The notes beneath the pieces are model-generated. The model was not told where the DNA came from, did not search any database, and worked only from the letters and a program-made list of their open reading frames with translations. A stretch of DNA of 7,028 bases from DASWHF01 sp036393295. Its GTDB lineage: Bacteria > Pseudomonadota > Gammaproteobacteria > Acidiferrobacterales > UBA6901. Position numbers and translations under genes: made by a program. Location of the stretch: the NCBI GenBank assembly GCA_036393295.1, contig DASWHF010000015.1:1-7028 (forward strand). Direction: 5' to 3'. Shown one piece after another: positions 1 to 5,796 of the stretch. Position 1 is the first letter of the stretch. Each line of letters opens with the position of its first letter.

Positions 1-1017
1 GCGCTCACGGCCAGCTTCAACTACCTGATCCTCGGCACCATCGGCGCGACCCTGCTGCTGATCGGCATCGGCCACCTGTACATGGTCACCGGCACGCTCA
101 ACATGGCCGATCTCGCCGCGCGCCTGCCGGCGCTCCAGGACAACCGCACGGTGCGCTCCGGCTTCGCCTTCATCGTGGTCGGCGCCAGCCTGAAGCTGGC
201 GCTGTTCCCGCTGCACCTGTGGCTGCCGAACGCCTACACCCGCGCGCCCTCGGTGGTCACGGCGCTGATCGCGGCGACCGCCACCAAGGTCGGCGCCTAC
301 GTGCTGCTGCGCTTCCTGTTCACGCTGTTCGGCGTGGAGTTCAGCTTCGCGCTGCTGCATACCGACATCCTGCTGATGCTGCTGGGCGGCACCGCGGTCA
401 TCGCCGGCTCGCTGGTCGCGATCCGCCAGAACAACGTCAAGCGCATGCTGGCCTATTCCAGCGTCGCGCAGATCGGCTACATGGCGCTCGGCTTCGGGCT
501 CGCCAACGTCACCGGGCTGGCGGCCGGCATCCTGCACCTGTTCAATCACGCGCTCATGAAGGGCGCGCTGTTCCTGGCGCTCGGCGCGGTCGCCTACCGG
601 CTCGGCGCCGCGCATATCGACGACATGGCGGGGCTCGGCCGGCGCATGCCCTGGACCATGGCGGCCTTCGTCGCCGGGGGCTTGAGCCTGATCGGCATAC
701 CGCTCACGGTCGGCTTCATCAGCAAGTGGTACCTGGTGCTGGGCGCGCTCGAGCGCGGCTGGTGGCCGCTGGTGGTGCTGGTGCTGGTCGGCTCGTTGCT
801 GGCGGTGGTCTATGTCTGGCGGGTGGTCGAGGCGGCGTATTTCAAGCCGGCGTCCGCGCGCGCCGCCAAGGTCGAGGAGGCGCCGTGGTCGCTGCTGCTG
901 CCGACCTGGGTCCTGATCGCGGCCAACGTCTATTTCGGTGTCGACACCCGGCTCACCACCGGGCTGGCGCTCAAGGCCGCGGCGCTGCTGCTGGGCGTGG
1001 ACGGAGTGGAGCCGTGA
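1..1017 (+). CDS. Proton-conducting antiporter subunit, MrpD/NuoN-like (5' partial)
   Basis: This is an integral membrane subunit of a multisubunit cation/proton antiporter, of the superfamily shared by MrpA/MrpD and NuoL/M/N. The frame is open from base 1, so the gene begins upstream; 338 residues are present and the ATG at 82 is internal. The N-terminal helices, including the TM5 region that carries the conserved Glu, are missing. The visible part starts in a TM6-like helix (NYLILGTIGATLLL). It then has the TM7 Lys in SLKLALFPLHLWLP (codon 193-195), the TM8 Lys in ATKVGAYVL (codon 286-288), the NNVKRMLAYSSVAQIGYM loop/helix, the HLFNHALMKGALF helix, and GFISKWYL with the TM12 Lys. These lysines line the proton path in this family. 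The gene overlaps the next one by ATGA. Mrp, rather than respiratory complex I, is favoured because other Nuo subunits are absent and two more paralogues follow. The family is secure; the exact complex is inferred. Confidence 0.9.
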   Translation, partial: ALTASFNYLILGTIGATLLLIGIGHLYMVTGTLNMADLAARLPALQDNRTVRSGFAFIVVGASLKLALFPLHLWLPNAYTRAPSVVTALIAATATKVGAYVLLRFLFTLFGVEFSFALLHTDILLMLLGGTAVIAGSLVAIRQNNVKRMLAYSSVAQIGYMALGFGLANVTGLAAGILHLFNHALMKGALFLALGAVAYRLGAAHIDDMAGLGRRMPWTMAAFVAGGLSLIGIPLTVGFISKWYLVLGALERGWWPLVVLVLVGSLLAVVYVWRVVEAAYFKPASARAAKVEEAPWSLLLPTWVLIAANVYFGVDTRLTTGLALKAAALLLGVDGVEP

Positions 1018-2495
1018 TGACCCTGCCCGATCCGGCCACCGTACTCGCCGCCGCGCTCGCCGCGCCGTTCGCCGGCGCGCTGCTGATCGCCGCCGCCGGA
1101 CGCTGGCCGAACCTGCGCGAGACCGTGACGCTCGTCACCGCCGGCGCGCTGTTCGCGCTGGTGCTGACGCTGCTGCCGGCGGCGCTCGCCGGGGGGCGCC
1201 CGGCGGTCACGCTGGCGACGATGATGCCGGGCCTCTCGCTCAAGCTCGCGCTCGAGCCGCTCGGCATGCTGTTCGCGCTGCTGGCCTCGGCGCTGTGGAT
1301 CGTGAACTCGGTCTACTCGATCGGCTACATGCGCGGCAACGCCGAGCGCCACCAGACGCGCTTCTACGTCTGCTTCGCGATCGCGCTCGGCAGCACTATG
1401 GGCATCGCCTTCGCCGGCAACCTGCTCACGCTGTTCGTGTTCTACGAGGCGCTGACGCTGTCGACCTATCCGCTGGTCACGCATCACGGCACCCAGGAAG
1501 CGATGCGCTCCGGCCGCACCTATCTGGGCCTGCTGCTCGGCACCTCAATCGGCTTCCTGCTGTTCGCCATGCTCTGGACCTGGCAGGCGGCCGGCACGCT
1601 GGAGTTCACCGAGGGCGGGATCCTGGCCGGGAAGGTCGACGCGCCGTGGGTCCCGCTGCTGCTGGTCCTGTACATGTACGGCATCGGCAAGGCCGCGCTC
1701 ATGCCGGTGCACCGCTGGCTGCCGGCCGCCATGGTGGCGCCGACGCCGGTCAGCGCGCTGCTGCACGCGGTCGCGGTGGTCAAGGCCGGCGTGTTCACGG
1801 TGATCAAGGTGATCGTCTATATCTTCGGCCTGGACCTGCTCAACGCCGTGTCCGCCAGCGAGTGGCTGGTCTACGTCGCCGGCACCACCATCGTGCTGGC
1901 CTCGCTGGTGGCGCTGCGCCAGGACAGCTTGAAGCGGCTGCTGGCCTACTCGACCGTGAGCCAGCTCTCCTACGTGGTGATGGCGGCGGCGCTGGCGACG
2001 CCGGCGGCCATCGTCGCGGCGGCCTTTCACCTGGTCGCGCACGGTGCCGGCAAGATCACGCTGTTTTTCGCCGCCGGCTCGGTCTATACCGCCGCGCACA
2101 AGACCAGGATCAGCGAGCTCAACGGCATCGGCCGGCGCATGCCCTGGACCTTCGGCGCCTTCGCGGTCGGCGCGCTGTCGATGATCGGGCTGCCGCCGGC
2201 CGCGGGTTTCATCAGCAAGTGGTACCTGATGGAAGGCGCGATCGCGGCCGGCCGGAACTTCGTGCTGGGGGTGCTGGTGTTGAGCACCCTGCTCAACGCG
2301 GCGTACTTTCTGCCGATCCTGTACCGTGCGTTCTTCGTCGCGCCCGACAGGGCCGGCAAGGGCAAGACGCACGGCGAGGCGCCGTGGCCGATCGTGGTCG
2401 CGACCGTGACGGCGGCGCTGCTCACGCTCCTGCTGTTCTTCTTTCCCGAGGTGCCGTTGACCCTGGCCCGGCAACTTGCTGGAGTGAACCCATGA
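1017..2495 (+). CDS. Proton-conducting antiporter subunit, MrpD/NuoL-M type
   Basis: This complete 492-residue membrane protein is the second antiporter-like subunit of the operon and has about 14 hydrophobic segments, the usual size for MrpD or NuoM. Family residues are all present: E144 in FVFYEALTLSTYP (TM5), K225 and H232 in GKAALMPVHRWLP (TM7), H250 and K256 in PTPVSALLHAVAVVKAGVF (TM8), the KRLLAYSTVSQLSYV segment (306-320), H338, H342 and K346 in HLVAHGAGKITLF, and K401 in GFISKWYL (TM12). The PTPVSALLHA stretch resembles NuoL/MrpA more than the first subunit does. The start is the ATG overlapping the upstream stop as ATGA, with GGAG at 1008-1011 five bases before it; the longer open frame reaching back to 219 lies inside the first gene and is rejected. 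The C-terminal half is clearly paralogous to subunit 1. Likely role: one proton channel module of a cation/proton antiporter. Confidence 0.92.
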   Translation: MTLPDPATVLAAALAAPFAGALLIAAAGRWPNLRETVTLVTAGALFALVLTLLPAALAGGRPAVTLATMMPGLSLKLALEPLGMLFALLASALWIVNSVYSIGYMRGNAERHQTRFYVCFAIALGSTMGIAFAGNLLTLFVFYEALTLSTYPLVTHHGTQEAMRSGRTYLGLLLGTSIGFLLFAMLWTWQAAGTLEFTEGGILAGKVDAPWVPLLLVLYMYGIGKAALMPVHRWLPAAMVAPTPVSALLHAVAVVKAGVFTVIKVIVYIFGLDLLNAVSASEWLVYVAGTTIVLASLVALRQDSLKRLLAYSTVSQLSYVVMAAALATPAAIVAAAFHLVAHGAGKITLFFAAGSVYTAAHKTRISELNGIGRRMPWTFGAFAVGALSMIGLPPAAGFISKWYLMEGAIAAGRNFVLGVLVLSTLLNAAYFLPILYRAFFVAPDRAGKGKTHGEAPWPIVVATVTAALLTLLLFFFPEVPLTLARQLAGVNP

Positions 2496-2752
2496 GCACC
2501 CGCCGCCGCAAGCAGACCCGGCACCGGCTGACGCGCCCGGAGACGATCCGCAAGCTGTGGATCGCCTTCATCGCAGTGCTGGCGCTGACGCTGGCGCCGA
2601 ACTTCTTCATGCATCCGCATGCCGCCTTCGGCGTTGACGGCACGTTCGGCTTCGGCGCCTGGTTCGGCTTCGGCGCCTGCGTGGCGCTGATCGTGTTCGC
2701 CAAGCTGCTCGGCATCCTGCTCAAGCGACGGGATACCTATTATGACGAGTGA
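2492..2752 (+). CDS. Small two-helix membrane protein of the antiporter operon
   Basis: This is an 86-residue protein I cannot assign to a named family. It has a very basic N-terminus (residues 1-23, with RRRK and many Arg/Lys), a hydrophobic helix at about 24-42, a short loop with His/Pro (FMHPHAAFG), and a second helix at about 54-76 with an unusual Gly/Phe pattern (FGFGAWFGFGA). It ends in a charged tail, KRRDTYYDE. The positive-inside rule puts both ends in the cytoplasm. The gene is real by context: ATG overlaps the upstream stop as ATGA, GGAG lies seven bases before it (2481-2484), and its end overlaps the next gene by 11 bp. Its place between two antiporter subunits suggests a small structural or assembly subunit, in the way MrpC, MrpF or NuoK pack beside the large subunits, but it does not look like any of these. 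That role is inference. Confidence 0.85.
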   Translation: MSTRRRKQTRHRLTRPETIRKLWIAFIAVLALTLAPNFFMHPHAAFGVDGTFGFGAWFGFGACVALIVFAKLLGILLKRRDTYYDE

Positions 2753-4439
2753 TCTCGCCGCATTGCCGCCGGGCCTGATCCTGATCGTCGGGGCGCTGCT
2801 GGTCCCGCTCGTGCGCGGCGCGGCGCGCCACGCGCTGGTGCTGGGCCTGCCGCTCGCGGCGCTCGCGCATATCTGGTGGCTGCCCGCCGACGCGGTCGCG
2901 ACCCTGTCCTTCCTGGGTTACGAGCTCGAGCCGCTGCGCATGACCGCGATCGGACGGCTGTTCGCGACGATCTTCGCCGTCATGGCGTTCGCCGGCGGCC
3001 TGTTCGCGCTGCTGCAGGCGCGCACGGTCGAGCTCGCCGCGGCCCTGGCCTATGCCGGTGCCGCCATCGGCGTGGCGCTGGCCGGCGATCTCATCACGGT
3101 GTTCATCTGCTGGGAGCTGATGGCGCTGGGCTCGGCGCTGGTGATCTGGTCGGCGGCGACGCCCGCGGCCTACCGGGCCAGCATGCGCTATCTGCTGATT
3201 CATCTGCTGGGCGGCGTGGTGCTGATGCTCGGCATCGTCGGTCACGTGATGGAGACCGGCAGCGTCGCCTTCGAGGCGATGCGGGCCGACGGCCCGGCGC
3301 ACTGGCTGATCCTGGCCGGTTTCCTGCTCAATGCCGGCGCGCCGCCGCTGTCGGCCTGGATTCCCGACGCCTATCCCGAGGGCAGCCCGAGCGGCACGGT
3401 GTTCCTGTCGGCCTTCACCACCAAGACGGCGGTGTACGTGCTGTGGGTCGGCTTCGCCGGCACGCAGGCGCTGGTCTGGGTCGGGCTGTACATGATCTTC
3501 TACGGCATCATCTACGCCTTGCTCGAGAACGACATGCGCCGCATCCTGGCCTATTCCATCGTCAACCAGGTCGGCTTCATGGTGGCGGGCATCGGCATCG
3601 GCACCGAGATGGCGCTGAACGGCGCGGCCGCCCATGCCTTCACGCATATCATCTACAAGGCGCTGCTGCTGATGTCGGCCGGCGCCGTGCTCTACCAGAC
3701 CGGCAGGCGCAAATGCTCGGACCTCGGCGGGCTGTTCCAGAGCATGCCGGTGACGACGGTGTGCGGCATCGTCGGCGCGCTGGCGATCTCGTCCTTCCCG
3801 CTCACCTCGGGCTTCGTCTCCAAGTCGATGATCTCGCAGGCCGCCGCCGACCAGCAGCTGGCGCTCGTCTGGTTCCTGCTGGCGGCGGCCTCGGCCGGGG
3901 TGTTCCTGCACGCCGGCATCAAGTTCCCGTGGTTCGTGTTCTTCCAGAAGGACTCGGGGCTGCGGCCCGCCGACCCGCCGCGCAACATGCAGCTCGCGAT
4001 GATACTGTTCGCGGCGCTGTGCATCGGGCTCGGCGCCTATCCGGCGCCGCTCTATGCCATCCTGCCCTATCCGGTCGAGTACGTTCCGTACACGCTGGAT
4101 CACGTGGTGTTCCAGCTGCAGTTGCTGTTGTTCGCGGGCCTCGCGTTCTTCGTAATGCTGCCGGCGTTGGCGCGCACGCTCACCATCAGCCTCGATGTCG
4201 ACTGGATCTATCGCCGCGCCCTGCCGCTCGCGTGGCGGCGCCTGGTCGAGCCGCCGCTCGCCGCCCTCAAGCGCCTGGAGCGCGGCCTGCTGGAGTTCTG
4301 GCCGGGGCTGATCGGCGCGTGGATCGGGCGCGGCGGCCCGTTCGGCCTGCTCGGCCGGCAGTGGTCGATCGGCGCCGTGGTCACCTGGGTCGCGCTGCTG
4401 TTGCTCGGGTATCTGGTGATCGATCTGCTGCTGACCTGA
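2742..4439 (+). CDS. Proton-conducting antiporter subunit, MrpD-like with C-terminal extension
   Basis: This 565-residue membrane protein is the third antiporter-like subunit. The ATG at 2742 overlaps the small upstream gene by 11 bp and has GGGA at 2730-2733, eight bases before it. Superfamily features visible: E125 in FICWELMALGS (TM5), K228 in FTTKTAVYVL (TM8), RRILAYSIVNQVGFM (266-280), H302 and K306 in HIIYKALLL, and K361 in GFVSKSMI (TM12). The TM7 motif differs: LLNAGAPPLSAWIPDAYPE has Asn197 where the other two subunits have Lys, and Ser204 where they have His. After about residue 480 there is an extra tail: DVDWIYRR, a basic amphipathic stretch (about 490-530) and a last membrane helix (about 541-563). 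This recalls the lateral helix and terminal TM of NuoL, though it is far shorter. It is the last gene of the plus-strand block; the palindrome begins 8 bp after the stop. Likely role: a specialised module of the same antiporter complex. Confidence 0.9.
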   Translation: MTSDLAALPPGLILIVGALLVPLVRGAARHALVLGLPLAALAHIWWLPADAVATLSFLGYELEPLRMTAIGRLFATIFAVMAFAGGLFALLQARTVELAAALAYAGAAIGVALAGDLITVFICWELMALGSALVIWSAATPAAYRASMRYLLIHLLGGVVLMLGIVGHVMETGSVAFEAMRADGPAHWLILAGFLLNAGAPPLSAWIPDAYPEGSPSGTVFLSAFTTKTAVYVLWVGFAGTQALVWVGLYMIFYGIIYALLENDMRRILAYSIVNQVGFMVAGIGIGTEMALNGAAAHAFTHIIYKALLLMSAGAVLYQTGRRKCSDLGGLFQSMPVTTVCGIVGALAISSFPLTSGFVSKSMISQAAADQQLALVWFLLAAASAGVFLHAGIKFPWFVFFQKDSGLRPADPPRNMQLAMILFAALCIGLGAYPAPLYAILPYPVEYVPYTLDHVVFQLQLLLFAGLAFFVMLPALARTLTISLDVDWIYRRALPLAWRRLVEPPLAALKRLERGLLEFWPGLIGAWIGRGGPFGLLGRQWSIGAVVTWVALLLLGYLVIDLLLT

Positions 4440-4447
4440 GCCGATAA

Positions 4448-4555
4448 GTAAAGGGGTCGGAGTGATTTATTTTTGAGCAACGCGGGAATGTTCGTCACTC
4501 CGCCCGAAACACATTTTTTGCGTTGCTCAAAAATAAATCACTCCGACCCCTTTAC
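4448..4555. repeat. REP/MITE-like palindrome, perfect 36-bp inverted repeat
   Basis: The arms at 4448-4483 and 4520-4555 are exact reverse complements over 36 bp and enclose a 36-nt loop (4484-4519), 108 bp in all. Arms begin GTAAAGGGGTCGGAGTG and continue into an A/T-rich TTTATTTTT section, unlike the GC-rich genes on both sides. From memory, AAAGGGGTC[GA]GAGT-type ends occur in dispersed palindromes near REP-associated tyrosine transposase (IS200-like) genes in Proteobacteria; no transposase gene is present here, so it would be a non-autonomous or dead copy. The element starts 8 bp after the antiporter operon stop and its right arm runs into the 3' end of the convergent gene. RNA from either strand would fold into a very stable hairpin, so it could act as a bidirectional transcription barrier or mRNA 3'-end protector. 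The repeat itself is seen directly; origin and function are inferred. Confidence 0.9.
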
Positions 4556-5095
4556 CCCCGCGATGGCGCGACGCACGGTCGACCCGCGCAGATACCTGAT
4601 CATCAGCACCAACGGAACGACCACGATGATCGCGGCAACCGCGCCGATGATCCAACCGGCCAGCTGCAGTTGCGCCGGATCGATCACCACCCCGGGGACC
4701 TGCAGATTCGCGGTCAGCGCCGTCCACGCCCGATGCCAGAGAATGCCGAAGCCGACGACCGACAGCACCGACAACCACGACAGCGCCTCGAGCGCGTTGC
4801 GCGCCCAGGGTCGCAGCTTGAGGAAATACACCCCGGCGATGACCGCCAGCGCGCCGACGGCGACCTGCAACGCCGCCCACCAGACTCCGTGGGCGCCCAT
4901 CCCGGCCATCGCCTCCAGACCCGGCATACCGCCGGCGCCGAGACCGGCCTCGCCCATCATCGACGTCATGACCCGCGCCAGCTGCGCCGTCGACACCCCG
5001 GCCAGGACGATGAGCGCCCCGGAGACGATCCAGGTCCAGGCGACGAGCCGGACGCCAGCGGGCATCGGCGATAAATCTCTCGTCTGATTACTCAA
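4538..5095 (-). CDS. Four-helix membrane protein of unknown function, repeat-derived C-terminus
   Basis: This 185-residue protein is not recognised. It has four likely membrane helices at about 17-40, 72-93, 103-122 and 145-168. The loop between helices 1 and 2 is rich in Gly and Met (about 43-69: MTSMMGEAGLGAGGMPGLEA onward). A basic motif, LKLRPWARNALEALSWL, lies at the start of helix 3, and the C-terminus is basic (RYLRGSTVRR). The start is a TTG at 5093-5095, chosen because GGGAG lies seven bases upstream (5103-5107); the next in-frame Met codon, residue 11, has no comparable site nearby. The last five codons (VKGSE) and the TGA stop fall exactly inside the right arm of the 4448-4555 palindrome, so the original C-terminus was probably different. 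It is 54 bp downstream of the antitoxin gene on the same strand and may share its transcript. Possible roles include a small integral membrane accessory protein; nothing points to a specific one. Confidence 0.75.
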   Translation of the reverse strand: MSNQTRDLSPMPAGVRLVAWTWIVSGALIVLAGVSTAQLARVMTSMMGEAGLGAGGMPGLEAMAGMGAHGVWWAALQVAVGALAVIAGVYFLKLRPWARNALEALSWLSVLSVVGFGILWHRAWTALTANLQVPGVVIDPAQLQLAGWIIGAVAAIIVVVPLVLMIRYLRGSTVRRAIAGVKGSE

Positions 5096-5102
5096 GATCT
5101 GA

Positions 5103-5107
5103 CTCCC
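5103..5107 (-). promoter_or_regulatory. Ribosome binding site that selects a TTG start
   Basis: On the minus strand GGGAG is followed by seven bases and then TTG (5095-5093). The spacing is ideal and no ATG competes in this frame upstream, which supports TTG as the initiation codon of the four-helix membrane protein. Confidence 0.6.
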
Positions 5108-5135
5108 GTTGTGACCGTGACCGCCGTTGTGGCCG
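5106..5135. repeat. Short direct repeat between antitoxin and membrane-protein genes
   Basis: CCGTTGTGACCG (5106-5117) and CCGTTGTGGCCG (5124-5135) match at 11 of 12 bases with an 18-bp period. They fill most of the 54-bp spacer between the antitoxin stop and the TTG-start gene, and the first copy overlaps that gene's ribosome binding site. This could be a regulatory site or chance in GC-rich DNA. Confidence 0.3.
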
Positions 5136-5149
5136 CGAGACGCCTGACG

Positions 5150-5431
5150 TCAGCGTTCAGCCGCGCGCCTTCTGCGCCGACTGGAACGCTTCGTCGGAGC
5201 CTGCTTGTGAGCCAACGTATATGCATCGAGTAACCGGCGGATCATCTTCTGGTATTGAGTGTGATGCTTTTCCGCCTCGTCCTTGAAAAAATCGACGCTT
5301 TCCTTGCTCAGGGCAATCGTCACCTTTACGGTATCTTCCTTGAATACCAGTTCTTCCGGTGCGGGCAGAAAATCCGGCACTATCTTCAAAGGGCCGATCG
5401 GCTCATCAGTGTATTTGGTTTTCGCGCTCAT
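5150..5431 (-). CDS. brnA: BrnA-type ribbon-helix-helix antitoxin
   Basis: This is a 93-residue antitoxin and probable autorepressor that would bind and neutralise the BrnT toxin encoded just upstream. The N-terminal half (about 1-33, PIGPLKIVPDFLPAPEEL) is the likely toxin-wrapping region. Residues about 34-76 form a ribbon-helix-helix DNA-binding unit: VKVTIAL strand, then KESVDFFKDEAEKHH and YQKMIRRLLDAYTLAH helices. The tail (about 77-93) is strongly Arg-rich (SSRRRRRAAER), which is not part of the fold and may add DNA or RNA contact. ATG at 5429-5431 is chosen; an ATG at 5485 would only add residues read out of frame through the toxin gene. The gene overlaps the toxin 3' end by 26 bp, so the two are translated from one message in toxin-then-antitoxin order, typical of brnTA. 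GC is about 47% in a sampled row. The pairing makes the call firm; the exact antitoxin family name is less so. Confidence 0.85.
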   Translation of the reverse strand: MSAKTKYTDEPIGPLKIVPDFLPAPEELVFKEDTVKVTIALSKESVDFFKDEAEKHHTQYQKMIRRLLDAYTLAHKQAPTKRSSRRRRRAAER

Positions 5432-5693
5432 AGATCTGTTTACCCTTACGCCAGTAGCCGGCCCCGAAAATCCGGACAAGACCATGCCGATATGTAAAAC
5501 GGACTGTCAAAATACCGGCGCCGACTTTACCGAAGCAGTAATACCGCCTTTCGCCATGACTGTGAGACACGTCTTCGGCAATAACGCGGTCTGGATCTGC
5601 GAAAGCATACTGAGCTTCGGCGAATGAAACACCGTGTTTGGCTTGATTGACAATATCCTTCTCGTCATCCCATTCGAAGCTCTCCTTGCTCAT
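5406..5693 (-). CDS. brnT: BrnT family toxin (DUF497), ribonuclease
   Basis: This 95-residue protein has the standard length and motif order of BrnT/DUF497, a RelE-like fold toxin known to cleave RNA and block translation. Visible family hallmarks are FEWDDEKDIVNQAKHGVSF (6-24), the D34/D41 region, HSHGERRYY (44-52) with the conserved E48 and R49, then LTVRFTYR (62-69), and the C-terminal RIFGAGYWRKGKQIYE (74-89). No key position appears lost and the frame is intact, so the toxin is probably active. ATG at 5691-5693 is the only start fitting the family's N-terminus (MSKESFEWDDEK). It is the first gene of a two-gene unit with the antitoxin. A 111-bp AT-richer gap separates it from the upstream DUF6064 gene and holds a candidate operator. 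GC of about 50% in a sampled row against about 70% in the antiporter genes fits horizontal transfer. Confidence 0.92.
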   Translation of the reverse strand: MSKESFEWDDEKDIVNQAKHGVSFAEAQYAFADPDRVIAEDVSHSHGERRYYCFGKVGAGILTVRFTYRHGLVRIFGAGYWRKGKQIYERENQIH

Positions 5694-5724
5694 GCGGCGA
5701 TCCTAGCAGGCCCCAGGCAGTTTG

Positions 5725-5750
5725 TACATACTTTAATGTGGTTTTACATA
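5725..5750 (-). promoter_or_regulatory. Candidate operator/promoter of the brnT-brnA operon
   Basis: In the AT-rich gap before brnT, TACATA occurs at 5725-5730 and 5745-5750. Four-base half-sites ACAT, ATGT, ACAT lie at 5726, 5736 and 5746, exactly 10 bp apart in alternating orientation. Ribbon-helix-helix antitoxins commonly bind such helical-turn-spaced repeats at their own promoter. On the minus strand each repeat reads TATGTA, a possible -10, but no convincing -35 was found. The repeat pattern is observed; the role is inferred. Confidence 0.4.
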
Positions 5751-5796
5751 TGGCTTGCTCCATGCCGGCCTGACACCCTCTGACATCGTTTTGGCC

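Noticed and set aside
219..1016. Upstream extension of the second antiporter frame back to base 219
   Set aside because: It lies entirely inside the first antiporter gene, translates to Arg/Ala-rich noise, and the ATG at 1017 has a good ribosome site and the family N-terminus.
2721..4103. Long minus-strand open frame (460 codons) across the third antiporter gene
   Set aside because: Its translation is dominated by Arg, Gln, His and Gly with no domain pattern, the usual shadow of a GC-rich membrane-protein gene on the other strand.
1..4439. Respiratory complex I (nuoL-M-N) operon
   Set aside because: The three subunits are adjacent and separated only by an unknown two-helix protein, no nuoJ/K-like gene is between them, and the order and motifs fit Mrp-type clusters better. 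It is not fully excluded because the upstream part is missing.
4473..5087. Plus-strand frame starting in the palindrome and running over the four-helix membrane gene
   Set aside because: It is low in hydrophobic pattern, Pro/Thr/Ala-rich, and antisense to a frame with clear membrane helices and a ribosome binding site.
5144..5153. Perfect 10-bp palindrome CTGACGTCAG at the antitoxin stop
   Set aside because: It is short, includes the stop codon, and has no extended arms or second copy, so chance is the simplest reading.
5432..5485. Longer antitoxin start at ATG 5485
   Set aside because: The extra 18 residues are toxin codons read in another frame and do not fit BrnA-type N-termini; ATG 5431 gives the expected short overlap.
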